Notes under the pieces: model-generated
Told to the model about the DNA's origin: nothing
The model's input: only the letters and a program-made list of their open reading frames with translations
Database searches by the model: none
Program-made: the position numbers and the translations under genes
Shown: positions 12,046 through 24,509 of the stretch, in pieces
Position numbering within the stretch: position 1 is the first letter of the stretch
How the letters are laid out: every line of letters starts with the position of its first letter
Source of the DNA: Brachycybe producta
Taxonomy: Eukaryota > Arthropoda > Diplopoda > Playtdesmida > Andrognathidae
Length of the DNA stretch: 64,000 nucleotides
Assembly: GCA_036925085.1 (NCBI GenBank)
Contig: JAUPFP010000103.1
Span: 124,001 to 188,000 of the forward strand
Direction of reading: 5' to 3'

Positions 12046-13816
12046 GCTGAAATTGAAGTTGAAGTTGAATTTGAAGTTGAAGTTGAAGTTGAAGTTGAAA
12101 TTGAAATTGAAGTTGAAGTTGAAGTTGAAGTTGAAGTTGAAGTTGAAGTTGAAGTTGAAGTTGAAGTCAAGTTGAAGTCAAGTTGAAGTTGAAGTTGAAG
12201 TTGAAGTTAAAGTTGAAGTTGAAGTTAATGTTGAAGTTAAAGTTAAAGGTGAAGTTTAAGTTTAAGATTAAGTTTAAGTTTAAGTTGAAGTTGAAGTTGA
12301 AGTTGAAGTTGAAGTTGAAGTTGAAATTGAAATTGAAGTCAAGTTGAAGTTGAAGTTGAAGTTGAAGTTAAAGTGAAAGTTAAGTTGAAGTTGAAGTTGA
12401 AGTCAAGTTGAAGTTGAAGTTGAAATTGAAGTTGAAGTTGAAGTTGAAGTTGAAGTTGAAGTTGAAGTTGAAGTTGAAATTGAAGTTAAAGTTGAAGTTA
12501 AAGTTAATGTTGAAGTTGAAGTTAAAGTAAAAGTTAAGTTGAAGTTAAAGTTGAAGTCAAGTTGAAGTTGAAGTTGAAGTTGAAGTTGAAGTTGAAGTTG
12601 AAGTTGAAGTTGAAGTTAAAGTGAAAGTTAAGTTGAAGTTGAAGTTGATGTCAAGTTGAAGTTGAAGTTGAAGTTGAAGTTGAAGTTGAAGTTAAAGTTG
12701 AAGTTGAAGTTAATGTTGAAGTTAAAGTTAAAGGTGAAGTTTAAGTTTAAGTTGAAGTTTAAGTTGAAGTTGAAGTTGGATTTGAAGTTGAAGTTGAAGT
12801 TGAAGTTGAAATTGAAATTGAAGTTGAAGTTGAAGTTGAAGTTGAAGTTGAAGTTGAAGTCAAGTTGAAGTCAAGTTGAAGTTGAAGTTGAAGGTGAAGT
12901 TAAAGTTGAAGTTGAAGTTAATGTTGAAGTTAAAGTTAAAGGTGAAGTTTAAGTTTAAGTTGAAGTTGAAGTTGAAGTTGAATTTGAAGTTGAAGTTGAA
13001 GTTGAAGTTGAAATTGAAATTGAAGTCAAGTTGAAGTTGAAGTTGAAATTGAAGTTGAAGTTGAAGTTGAAGTTAAAGTGAAAGTTAAGTTGAAGTTGAA
13101 GTTGAAGTCAAGTTGAAGTTGAAGTTGAAGTTGAGGTTGAAGTTGAAGTTGAAGTTAAAGTTGAAGTTGAAGTTAATGTTGAAGTTAATGTTTAAGTTGA
13201 AGTTAAAATAAAAGCTGAAGTTGAATTTGAAGTTGAAGTTGAAGTTGAAGTTGAAGTTGAAGTTGAAGTTGAAGTTGAAATTGAAATTGAAGTTGAAGTT
13301 GAAGTTGAAGTTGAAGTTGAAGTTGAAGTTGAAGTTGAAGTCAAGTTGAAGTCAAGTTGAAGTTGAAGTTGAAGGTGAAGTTAAAGTTGAAGTTGAAGTT
13401 AATGTTGAAGTTAAAGTTAAAGGTGAAGTTTAAGTTTAAGATTAAGTTTAAGTTGAAGTTGAAGTTGAAGTTGAAGTTGAAGTTGAAGTTGAAGTTGAAG
13501 TTGAAGTTGAAATTGAAATTGAAGTCAAGTTGAAGTTGAAGTTGAAGTTGAAGTTAAAGTGAAAGTTAAGTTGAAGTTGAAGTTGAAGTCAAGTTGAAGT
13601 TGAAGTTGAAATTGAAGTTGAAGTTGAAGTTGAAGTTGAAGTTGAAGTTGAAGTTGAAGTTGAAATTGAAGTTAAAGTTGAAGTTAAAGTTAATGTTGAA
13701 GTTGAAGTTAAAGTAAAAGTTAAGTTGAAGTTAAAGTTGAAGTCAAGTTGAAGTTGAAGTTGAAGTTGAAGTTGAAGTTGAAGTTGAAGTTGAAGTTGAA
13801 GTTAAAGTGAAAGTCA
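8430..13816. repeat. First copy of a 5,387 bp tandem satellite duplication
   Basis: Landmarks in this block recur 5,387 bp to the right. The unusual GTCTAG variant is at 8490 and 13877, the GGATTTGAAG block start at 8738 and 14125, and the AAAGGAGAAG block start at 9942 and 15329. The GAAGATGAAG block differs by 5,375, two hexamers less. The block contains one full 3.9 kb unit plus about 1.47 kb of the next, so the duplication cut across the HOR register. Exact ends are uncertain. Confidence 0.7.
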
Positions 13817-16800
13817 AGTTGAAGTTGAAGTTGAAGTTGAAGTTAAAGTGAAAGTTAAGTTGAAGTTGAAGTTGAAGTCTAGTTGAAGTTGAAGTTGAAA
13901 TTGAAGTTGAAGTTGAAGTTGAAGTTGAAGTTGAAGTTGAAGTTGAAATTGAAGTTAAAGTTGAAGTTAAAGTTAATGTTGAAGTTGAAGTTAAAGTAAA
14001 AGTTAAGTTGAAGTTAAAGTTGAAGTCAAGTTGAAGTTGAAGTTGAAGTTGAAGTTGAAGTTGAAGTTGAAGTTGAAGTTGAAGTTAAAGTGAAAGTTAA
14101 GTTGAAGTTGAAGTTGATGTCAAGTTGAAGTTGAAGTTGAAGTTGAAGTTGAAGTTGAAGTTAAAGTTGAAGTTGAAGTTAATGTTGAAGTTAAAGTTAA
14201 AGGTGAAGTTTAAGTTTAAGTTGAAGTTTAAGTTGAAGTTGAAGTTGGATTTGAAGTTGAAGTTGAAGTTGAAGTTGAAATTGAAATTGAAGTTGAAGTT
14301 GAAGTTGAAGTTGAAGTTGAAGTTGAAGTCAAGTTGAAGTCAAGTTGAAGTTGAAGTTGAAGGTGAAGTTAAAGTTGAAGTTGAAGTTAATGTTGAAGTT
14401 AAAGTTAAAGGTGAAGTTTAAGTTTAAGTTGAAGTTGAAGTTGAAGTTGAATTTGAAGTTGAAGTTGAAGTTGAAGTTGAAATTGAAATTGAAGTCAAGT
14501 TGAAGTTGAAGTTGAAATTGAAGTTGAAGTTGAAGTTGAAGTTAAAGTGAAAGTTAAGTTGAAGTTGAAGTTGAAGTCAAGTTGAAGTTGAAGTTGAAGT
14601 TGAGGTTGAAGTTGAAGTTGAAGTTAAAGTTGAAGTTGAAGTTAATGTTGAAGTTAATGTTTAAGTTGAAGTTAAAATAAAAGCTGAAGTTGAATTTGAA
14701 GTTGAAGTTGAAGTTGAAGTTGAAGTTGAAGTTGAAGTTGAAGTTGAAATTGAAATTGAAGTTGAAGTTGAAGTTGAAGTTGAAGTTGAAGTTGAAGTTG
14801 AAGTTGAAGTCAAGTTGAAGTCAAGTTGAAGTTGAAGTTGAAGGTGAAGTTAAAGTTGAAGTTGAAGTTAATGTTGAAGTTAAAGTTAAAGGTGAAGTTT
14901 AAGTTTAAGATTAAGTTTAAGTTGAAGTTGAAGTTGAAGTTGAAGTTGAAGTTGAAGTTGAAGTTGAAGTTGAAGTTGAAATTGAAATTGAAGTCAAGTT
15001 GAAGTTGAAGTTGAAGTTGAAGTTAAAGTGAAAGTTAAGTTGAAGTTGAAGTTGAAGTCAAGTTGAAGTTGAAGTTGAAATTGAAGTTGAAGTTGAAGTT
15101 GAAGTTGAAGTTGAAGTTGAAGTTGAAGTTGAAATTGAAGTTAAAGTTGAAGTTAAAGTTAATGTTGAAGTTGAAGTTAAAGTAAAAGTTAAGTTGAAGT
15201 TAAAGTTGAAGTCAAGTTGAAGTTGAAGTTGAAGTTGAAGTTGAAGTTGAAGTAGAAGTTGAAGTTGAAGTTGAAGTTGAAGTTGAAGTTAAAGTGAAAG
15301 TTAAGTTGAAGTTGAAGTTGAAGTCAAGTTGAAGTTGAAGTTGAAGTTGAAGTTGAAGTTGAAGTTAAAGTTGAAGTTGAAGTTGAAGTTAATGTTGAAG
15401 TTAAAGTTAAAGGAGAAGTTTAAGTTTAAGTTGAAGTTGAAGTTGAAGTTGAAGTTGGATTTGAAGTTGAAGTTGAAGTTGAAGTTGAAATTGAAATTGA
15501 AGTTGAAGTTGAAGTTGAAGTTGAAGTTGAAATTGAAATTGAAGTCAAGTTGAAGTTGAAGTTGAAGTTGAAGTTGAAGTTGAAGTTGAAGTTGAAGTTA
15601 AAGTGAAAGTTAAGTTGAAGTTAAAGTTGAAGTCAAGTTGAAGTTGAAGTTGAAGTTGAAGTTGAAGTTGAAGTTAAAGTTGAAGTTGAAGTTAATGTTG
15701 AAGTTAAAGTTAAAGGTTTAAGTTTAAGTTGAAGTTGAAGTTGAAGTTGAAGTTGAATTTGAAGTTGAAGTTGAAGTTGAAGTTGAAATTGAAATTGAAG
15801 TCAAGTTGAAGTTGAAGTTGAAGTTTAAGTTTAAGTTGAAGTTGAAGTTGAAGTTAAAGTGAAAGTTAAGTTGAAGTTGAAGTTGAAGTTGAAGTCAAGT
15901 TGAAGTTGAAGTTGAAGTTGAAGTTGAAGTTGAAGTTGAAGTTGAAGTTGAAGTTGAAGTTGAAGTTGTAGTTGAAGTTGAAGTTAAAATTGAAGTTGAA
16001 GTTGAAGTTGAAGTTGAAGTTGAAGTTGAAATTGAAGTTAAAGTTGAAGTTAAAGTTAATGTTGAAGTTGAAGTTAAAGTAAAAGTTAAGTTGAAGTTGA
16101 AGTTAGAGTAAACGCTGAAGTTGAAGTTGATGTTGAAGTTGAAGTTGAATTTGAAGTAGAAGTTGAAGTTGAAGTTGAAGTTGAAGTTGAAGTTAATGTT
16201 TAAGTTGAAGTTAAAATAAAAGCTGAAATTGATGTTGAAGTTGAAGTTGAAGTTGAAGTTGAAGTTGAAGTTGAAGTTGAAGTTGAAATTGAAGTTAAAG
16301 TTGAAGTTAAAGTTAATGTTGAAGTTGAAGTTAAAGTAAAAGTTAAGTTGAAGTTAAAGTTGAAGTCAAGTTGAAGTTGAAGTTGAAGTTGAAGTTGAAG
16401 TTGAAGTTGAAGTTGAAGTTGAAGTTGAAGTTGAAGTTAAAGTGAAAGTTAAGTTGAAGTTGAAGTTGAAGTCAAGTTGAAGTTGAAGATGAAGTTGAAG
16501 TTGAAGTTGAAGTTAAAGTTGAAGTTGAAGTTAATGTTGAAGTTAAAGTTAAAGGTGAAGTTTAAGTTGAAGTTGAAGTTGAAATTGAATTTGAAGTTGA
16601 ATTTGAAGTTGAAGTTGAAGTTGAAGTTGAAATTGAAATTGAAGTTGAAGTTGAAGTTGAAGTTGAAGTTGAAGTTGAAGTTGAAGTTGAAGTCAAGTTG
16701 AAGTCAAGTTGAAGTCAAGTTGAAGTTGAAGTTGAAGGTGAAGTTAAAGTTGAAGTTGAAGTTAATGTTGAAGTTAAAGTTAAAGGTGAAGTTGAAGTTT

Positions 16801-19203
16801 AAGTTTAAGTTTAAGTTTAAGTTGAAGTTGAAGTTGAAGTTGAAGTTGAAGTTGAAGTTGAAGTTGAAATTGAAATTGAAGTCAAGTTGAAGTTGAAGTT
16901 GAAGTTGAAGTTAAAGTGAAAGTTAAGTTGAAGTTGAAGTTGAAGTCAAGTTGAAGTTGAAGTTGAAATTGAAGTTGAAGTTGAAGTTGAAGTTGAAGTT
17001 GAAGTTGAAGTTGAAGTTGAAGTTGAAATTGAAGTTAAAGTTGAAGTTAAAGTTAATGTTGAAGTTGAAGTTAAAGTAAAAGTTAAGTTGAAGTTAAAGT
17101 TGAAGTCAAGTTGAAGTTGAAGTTGAAGTTGAAGTTGAAGTTGAAGTTGAAGTTGAAGTTGAAGTTGAAGTTGAAGTTAAAGTGAAAGTTAAGTTGAAGT
17201 TGAAGTTGAAGTCAAGTTGAAGTTGAAGTTGAAGTTGAAGTTGAAGTTGAAGTTGAAGTTGAAGTTGAAGTTGAAGTTGAAGTCAAGTTGAAGTCAAGTT
17301 GAAGTCAAGTTGAAGTTGAAGTTGAAGGTGAAGTTGAAGTTGAAGTTAAAGTGAAAGTTAAGTTGAAGTTGAAGTTGAAGTCAAGTTGAAGTTAAAGGTG
17401 AAGTTTAAGTTGAAGTTGAAGCTGAAATTGAAGTTGAAGTTGAATTTGAAGTTGAAGTTGAAGTTGAAGTTGAAATTGAAATTGAAGTTGAAGTTGAAGT
17501 TGAAGTTGAAGTTGAAGTTGAAGTTGAAGTTGAAGTTGAAGTCAAGTTGAAGTCAAGTTGAAGTTGAAGTTGAAGTTGAAGTTAAAGTTGAAGTTGAAGT
17601 TAATGTTGAAGTTAAAGTTAAAGGTGAAGTTTAAGTTTAAGATTAAGTTTAAGTTTAAGTTGAAGTTGAAGTTGAAGTTGAAGTTGAAGTTGAAGTTGAA
17701 ATTGAAATTGAAGTCAAGTTGAAGTTGAAGTTGAAGTTGAAGTTAAAGTGAAAGTTAAGTTGAAGTTGAAGTTGAAGTCAAGTTGAAGTTGAAGTTGAAA
17801 TTGAAGTTGAAGTTGAAGTTGAAGTTGAAGTTGAAGTTGAAGTTGAAGTTGAAATTGAAGTTAAAGTTGAAGTTAAAGTTAATGTTGAAGTTGAAGTTAA
17901 AGTAAAAGTTAAGTTGAAGTTAAAGTTGAAGTCAAGTTGAAGTTGAAGTTGAAGTTGAAGTTGAAGTTGAAGTTGAAGTTGAAGTTGAAGTTAAAGTGAA
18001 AGTTAAGTTGAAGTTGAAGTTGATGTCAAGTTGAAGTTGAAGTTGAAGTTGAAGTTGAAGTTGAAGTTAAAGTTGAAGTTGAAGTTAATGTTGAAGTTAA
18101 AGTTAAAGGTGAAGTTTAAGTTTAAGTTGAAGTTTAAGTTGAAGTTGAAGTTGGATTTGAAGTTGAAGTTGAAGTTGAAGTTGAAATTGAAATTGAAGTT
18201 GAAGTTGAAGTTGAAGTTGAAGTTGAAGTTGAAGTCAAGTTGAAGTCAAGTTGAAGTTGAAGTTGAAGGTGAAGTTAAAGTTGAAGTTGAAGTTAATGTT
18301 GAAGTTAAAGTTAAAGGTGAAGTTTAAGTTTAAGTTGAAGTTGAAGTTGAAGTTGAATTTGAAGTTGAAGTTGAAGTTGAAGTTGAAATTGAAATTGAAG
18401 TCAAGTTGAAGTTGAAGTTGAAATTGAAGTTGAAGTTGAAGTTGAAGTTAAAGTGAAAGTTAAGTTGAAGTTGAAGTTGAAGTCAAGTTGAAGTTGAAGT
18501 TGAAGTTGAGGTTGAAGTTGAAGTTGAAGTTAAAGTTGAAGTTGAAGTTAATGTTGAAGTTAATGTTTAAGTTGAAGTTAAAATAAAAGCTGAAGTTGAA
18601 TTTGAAGTTGAAGTTGAAGTTGAAGTTGAAGTTGAAGTTGAAGTTGAAGTTGAAATTGAAATTGAAGTTGAAGTTGAAGTTGAAGTTGAAGTTGAAGTTG
18701 AAGTTGAAGTTGAAGTCAAGTTGAAGTCAAGTTGAAGTTGAAGTTGAAGGTGAAGTTAAAGTTGAAGTTGAAGTTAATGTTGAAGTTAAAGTTAAAGGTG
18801 AAGTTTAAGTTTAAGATTAAGTTTAAGTTGAAGTTGAAGTTGAAGTTGAAGTTGAAGTTGAAGTTGAAGTTGAAGTTGAAGTTGAAATTGAAATTGAAGT
18901 CAAGTTGAAGTTGAAGTTGAAGTTGAAGTTAAAGTGAAAGTTAAGTTGAAGTTGAAGTTGAAGTCAAGTTGAAGTTGAAGTTGAAATTGAAGTTGAAGTT
19001 GAAGTTGAAGTTGAAGTTGAAGTTGAAGTTGAAGTTGAAATTGAAGTTAAAGTTGAAGTTAAAGTTAATGTTGAAGTTGAAGTTAAAGTAAAAGTTAAGT
19101 TGAAGTTAAAGTTGAAGTCAAGTTGAAGTTGAAGTTGAAGTTGAAGTTGAAGTTGAAGTTGAAGTTGAAGTTGAAGTTAAAGTGAAAGTTAAGTTGAAGT
19201 TGA
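13817..19203. repeat. Second copy of the 5,387 bp tandem satellite duplication
   Basis: This repeats the landmarks of 8430-13816 in the same order. The junction near 13,805-13,820 reads GTGAAAGTCAAG, where the many other copies read GTGAAAGTTAAG. That is the fusion expected if a GTGAAAGT end joined a TCAAG start. The right limit is approximate because the block grades into type II satellite (GCATTTGAAG block from 19217). Confidence 0.65.
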
Positions 19204-20037
19204 AGTTGATGTCAAGTTGAAGTTGAAGTTGAAGTTGAAGTTGAAGTTGAAGTTAAAGTTGAAGTTGAAGTTAATGTTGAAGTTAAAGTTAAAGGTGAAG
19301 TTTAAGTTTAAGTTGAAGTTGAAGTTGCATTTGAAGTTGAAGTTGAAGTTGAAGTTGAAATTGAAATTGAAGTTGAAGTTGAAGTTGAAGTTGAAGTTGA
19401 AGTTGAAGTTGAAGTTGAAGTTGAAGTCAAGTTGAAGTCAAGTTGAAGTTGAAGTTGAAGGTGAAGTTAAAGTTGAAGTTGAAGTTAATGTTGAAGTTAA
19501 AGTTAAAGGTGAAGTTTAAGTTTAAGTTGAAGTTGAAGTTGAAGTTGAATTTGAAGTTGAAGTTGAAGTTGAAGTTGAAATTGAAATTGAAGTCAAGTTG
19601 AAGTTGAAGTTGAAATTGAAGTTGAAGTTGAAGTTGAAGTTGAAGTTAAAGTTAATGTTGAAGTTGAAGTTAAAGTAAAAGTTAAGTTGAAGTTAAAGTT
19701 GAAGTCAAGTTGAAGTTGAAGTTGAAGTTGAAGTTGAAGTTGAAGTTGAAGTTGAAGTTGAAGTTGAAGTTGAAGTTGAAGTTGAAGTTGAAGTTGAAGT
19801 TAAAGTGAAAGTTAAGTTGAAGTTGAAGTTGAAGTCAAGTTGAAGTTGAAGTTGAAGTTGAAGTTGAAGTTGAAGTTGAAGTTGAAGTTGAAGTTGAAGT
19901 CAAGTTGAAGTCAAGTTGAAGTCAAGTTGAAGTTGAAGTTGAAGGTGAAGTTGAAGTTGAAGTTAAAGTGAAAGTTAAGTTGAAGTTGAAGTTGAAGTCA
20001 AGTTGAAGTTAAAGGTGAAGTTTAAGTTGAAGTTGAA
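17421..20037. repeat. Type II higher-order repeat unit, about 2.6 kb
   Basis: The boundaries are GCTGAAATT markers at 17421 and 20038. A GGATTTGAAG block starts at 18031 and a GCATTTGAAG block at 19217, 1186 bp apart. The same 1186 bp separates the equivalent blocks at 845/2031 and 21899/23085. This unit begins inside the second 5.39 kb copy, so type I and type II units interdigitate here. Confidence 0.65.
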
Positions 20038-21288
20038 GCTGAAATTGAAGTTGAAGTTGAATTTGAAGTTGAAGTTGAAGTTGAAGTTGAAATTGAAATT
20101 GAAGTTGAAGTTGAAGTTGAAGTTGAAGTTGAAGTTGAAGTTGAAGTTGAAGTCAAGTTGAAGTCAAGTTGAAGTTGAAGTTGAAGTTGAAGTTAAAGTT
20201 GAAGTTGAAGTTAATGTTGAAGTTAAAGTTAAAGGTGAAGTTTAAGTTTAAGATTAAGTTTAAGTTTAAGTTGAAGTTGAAGTTGAAGTTGAAGTTGAAG
20301 TTGAAGTTGAAGTTGAAGTTGAAGTTGAAATTGAAATTGAAGTCAAGTTGAAGTTGAAGTTGAAGTTGAAGTTAAAGTGAAAGTTAAGTTGAAGTTGAAG
20401 TTGAAGTCAAGTTGAAGTTGAAGTTGAAATTGAAGTTAAAGTTGAAGTTAAAGTTAATGTTGAAGTTGAAGTTAAAGTAAAAGTTAAGTTGAAGTTGAAG
20501 TTGAAATTGAAGTTAAAGTTGAAGTTGAAGTTGAAGTTGAAGTTGAAGTTGAAGTTGAAGTTGAAGTCAAGTTGAAGTCAAGTTGAAGTCAAGTTGAAGT
20601 TGAAGTTGAAGGTGAAGTTAAAGTTGAAGTTGAAGTTAATGTTGAAGTTAAAGTTAATGGTGAAGTTGAAGTTTAAGTTTAAGTTTAAGTTTAAGTTGAA
20701 GTTGAAGTTGAAGTTGAAGTTGAAGTTGAAGTTGAAGTTGAAATTGAAATTGAAGTCAAGTTGAAGTTGAAGTTGAAGTTGAAGTTAAAGTGAAAGTTAA
20801 GTTGAAGTTGAAGTTGAAGTCAAGTTGAAGTTGAAGTTGAAATTGAAGTTGAAGTTGAAGTTGAAGTTGAAGTTGAAGTTGAAGTTGAAGTTGAAGTTGA
20901 AATTGAAGTTAAAGTTGAAGTTAAAGTTAATGTTGAAGTTGAAGTTAAAGTAAAAGTTAAGTTGAAGTTAAAGTTGAAGTCAAGTTGAAGTTGAAGTTGA
21001 AGTTGAAGTTGAAGTTGAAGTTGAAGTTGAAGTTGAAGTTGAAGTTGAAGTTAAAGTGAAAGTTAAGTTGAAGTTGAAGTTGAAGTCAAGTTGAAGTTGA
21101 AGTTGAAGTTGAAGTTGAAGTTGAAGTTGAAGTTGAAGTTGAAGTTGAAGTCAAGTTGAAGTCAAGTTGAAGTCAAGTTGAAGTTGAAGTTGAAGGTGAA
21201 GTTGAAGTTGAAGTTAAAGTGAAAGTTAAGTTGAAGTTGAAGTTGAAGTCAAGTTGAAGTTAAAGGTGAAGTTTAAGTTGAAGTTGAA
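20038..21288. repeat. Short 1.25 kb satellite unit
   Basis: This lies between GCTGAAATT markers only 1251 bp apart. It lacks both the GGATTTGAAG and GCATTTGAAG blocks of its neighbours. It contains a private AAGTTAATGGTG variant (about 20650) where other copies have AAGTTAAAGGTG. It is probably a deleted HOR unit made by unequal exchange. Confidence 0.5.
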
Positions 21289-23887
21289 GCTGAAATTGAA
21301 GTTGAAGTTGAATTTGAAGTTGAAGTTGAAGTTGAAGTTGAAATTGAAATTGAAGTTGAAGTTGAAGTTGAAGTTGAAGTTGAAGTTGAAATTGAAGTTG
21401 AAGTTGAAGTCAAGTTGAAGTCAAGTTGAAGTTGAAGTTGAAGTTGAAGTTAAAGTTGAAGTTGAAGTTAATGTTGAAGTTAAAGTTAAAGGTGAAGTTT
21501 AAGTTTAAGATTAAGTTTAAGTTTAAGTTGAAGTTGAAGTTGAAGTTGAAGTTGAAGTTGAAGTTGAAATTGAAATTGAAGTCAAGTTGAAGTTGAAGTT
21601 GAAGTTGAAGTTAAAGTGAAAGTTAAGTTGAAGTTGAAGTTGAAGTCAAGTTGAAGTTGAAGTTGAAATTGAAGTTGAAGTTGAAGTTGAAGTTGAAGTT
21701 GAAGTTGAAGTTGAAGTTGAAATTGAAGTTAAAGTTGAAGTTAAAGTTAATGTTGAAGTTGAAGTTAAAGTAAAAGTTAAGTTGAAGTTAAAGTTGAAGT
21801 CAAGTTGAAGTTGAAGTTGAAGTTGAAGTTGAAGTTGAAGTTGAAGTTGAAGTTGAAGTTAAAGTGAAAGTTAAGTTGAAGTTGAAGTTGATGTCAAGTT
21901 GAAGTTGAAGTTGAAGTTGAAGTTGAAGTTGAAGTTAAAGTTGAAGTTGAAGTTAATGTTGAAGTTAAAGTTAAAGGTGAAGTTTAAGTTTAAGTTGAAG
22001 TTTAAGTTGAAGTTGAAGTTGGATTTGAAGTTGAAGTTGAAGTTGAAGTTGAAATTGAAATTGAAGTTGAAGTTGAAGTTGAAGTTGAAGTTGAAGTTGA
22101 AGTCAAGTTGAAGTCAAGTTGAAGTTGAAGTTGAAGGTGAAGTTAAAGTTGAAGTTGAAGTTAATGTTGAAGTTAAAGTTAAAGGTGAAGTTTAAGTTTA
22201 AGTTGAAGTTGAAGTTGAAGTTGAATTTGAAGTTGAAGTTGAAGTTGAAGTTGAAATTGAAATTGAAGTCAAGTTGAAGTTGAAGTTGAAATTGAAGTTG
22301 AAGTTGAAGTTGAAGTTAAAGTGAAAGTTAAGTTGAAGTTGAAGTTGAAGTCAAGTTGAAGTTGAAGTTGAAGTTGAGGTTGAAGTTGAAGTTGAAGTTA
22401 AAGTTGAAGTTGAAGTTAATGTTGAAGTTAATGTTTAAGTTGAAGTTAAAATAAAAGCTGAAGTTGAATTTGAAGTTGAAGTTGAAGTTGAAGTTGAAGT
22501 TGAAGTTGAAGTTGAAGTTGAAATTGAAATTGAAGTTGAAGTTGAAGTTGAAGTTGAAGTTGAAGTTGAAGTTGAAGTTGAAGTCAAGTTGAAGTCAAGT
22601 TGAAGTTGAAGTTGAAGGTGAAGTTAAAGTTGAAGTTGAAGTTAATGTTGAAGTTAAAGTTAAAGGTGAAGTTTAAGTTTAAGATTAAGTTTAAGTTGAA
22701 GTTGAAGTTGAAGTTGAAGTTGAAGTTGAAGTTGAAGTTGAAGTTGAAGTTGAAATTGAAATTGAAGTCAAGTTGAAGTTGAAGTTGAAGTTGAAGTTAA
22801 AGTGAAAGTTAAGTTGAAGTTGAAGTTGAAGTCAAGTTGAAGTTGAAGTTGAAATTGAAGTTGAAGTTGAAGTTGAAGTTGAAGTTGAAGTTGAAGTTGA
22901 AGTTGAAATTGAAGTTAAAGTTGAAGTTAAAGTTAATGTTGAAGTTGAAGTTAAAGTAAAAGTTAAGTTGAAGTTAAAGTTGAAGTCAAGTTGAAGTTGA
23001 AGTTGAAGTTGAAGTTGAAGTTGAAGTTGAAGTTGAAGTTGAAGTTAAAGTGAAAGTTAAGTTGAAGTTGAAGTTGATGTCAAGTTGAAGTTGAAGTTGA
23101 AGTTGAAGTTGAAGTTGAAGTTAAAGTTGAAGTTGAAGTTAATGTTGAAGTTAAAGTTAAAGGTGAAGTTTAAGTTTAAGTTGAAGTTGAAGTTGCATTT
23201 GAAGTTGAAGTTGAAGTTGAAGTTGAAATTGAAATTGAAGTTGAAGTTGAAGTTGAAGTTGAAGTTGAAGTTGAAGTTGAAGTTGAAGTTGAAGTCAAGT
23301 TGAAGTCAAGTTGAAGTTGAAGTTGAAGGTGAAGTTAAAGTTGAAGTTGAAGTTAATGTTGAAGTTAAAGTTAAAGGTGAAGTTTAAGTTTAAGTTGAAG
23401 TTGAAGTTGAAGTTGAATTTGAAGTTGAAGTTGAAGTTGAAGTTGAAATTGAAATTGAAGTCAAGTTGAAGTTGAAGTTGAAATTGAAGTTGAAGTTGAA
23501 GTTGAAGTTGAAGTTAAAGTTAATGTTGAAGTTGAAGTTAAAGTAAAAGTTAAGTTGAAGTTAAAGTTGAAGTCAAGTTGAAGTTGAAGTTGAAGTTGAA
23601 GTTGAAGTTGAAGTTGAAGTTGAAGTTGAAGTTGAAGTTGAAGTTGAAGTTAAAGTGAAAGTTAAGTTGAAGTTGAAGTTGAAGTCAAGTTGAAGTTGAA
23701 GTTGAAGTTGAAGTTGAAGTTGAAGTTGAAGTTGAAGTTGAAGTTGAAGTCAAGTTGAAGTCAAGTTGAAGTCAAGTTGAAGTTGAAGTTGAAGGTGAAG
23801 TTGAAGTTGAAGTTAAAGTGAAAGTTAAGTTGAAGTTGAAGTTGAAGTCAAGTTGAAGTTAAAGGTGAAGTTTAAGTTGAAGTTGAA
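21289..23887. repeat. Type II higher-order repeat unit, about 2.6 kb
   Basis: This is the third type II unit, with GCTGAAATT at 21289 and 23888, the GGATTTGAAG block at 21899 and the GCATTTGAAG block at 23085. Most block spacings equal those of the unit at 17421, apart from hexamer-sized differences. Confidence 0.65.
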
Positions 23888-24509
23888 GCTGAAATTGAAG
23901 TTGAAGTTGAATTTGAAGTTGAAGTTGAAGTTGAAGTTGAAATTGAAATTGAAGTTGAAGTTGAAGTTGAAGTTGAAGTTGAAGTTGAAGTTGAAGTTGA
24001 AGTTGAAGTCAAGTTGAAGTCAAGTTGAAGTTGAAGTTGAAGTTGAAGTTAAAGTTGAAGTTGAAGTTAATGTTGAAGTTAAAGTTAAAGGTGAAGTTTA
24101 AGTTTAAGATTAAGTTTAAGTTTAAGTTGAAGTTGAAGTTGAAGTTGAAGTTGAAGTTGAAGTTGAAGTTGAAGTTGAAGTTGAAATTGAAATTGAAGTC
24201 AAGTTGAAGTTGAAGTTGAAGTTGAAGTTAAAGTGAAAGTTAAGTTGAAGTTGAAGTTGAAGTCAAGTTGAAGTTGAAGTTGAAATTGAAGTTGAAGTTG
24301 AAGTTGAAGTTGAAGTTGAAGTTGAAGTTGAAATTGAAGTTAAAGTTGAAGTTAAAGTTAATGTTGAAGCTGAAGTTAAAGTAAAAGTTAAGTTGAAGTT
24401 AAAGTTGAAGTCAAGTTGAAGTTGAAGTTGAAGTTGAAGTTGAAGTTGAAGTTGAAGTTGAAGTTGAAGTTAAAGTGAAAGTTAAGTTGAAGTTGAAGTT
24501 GATGTCAAG

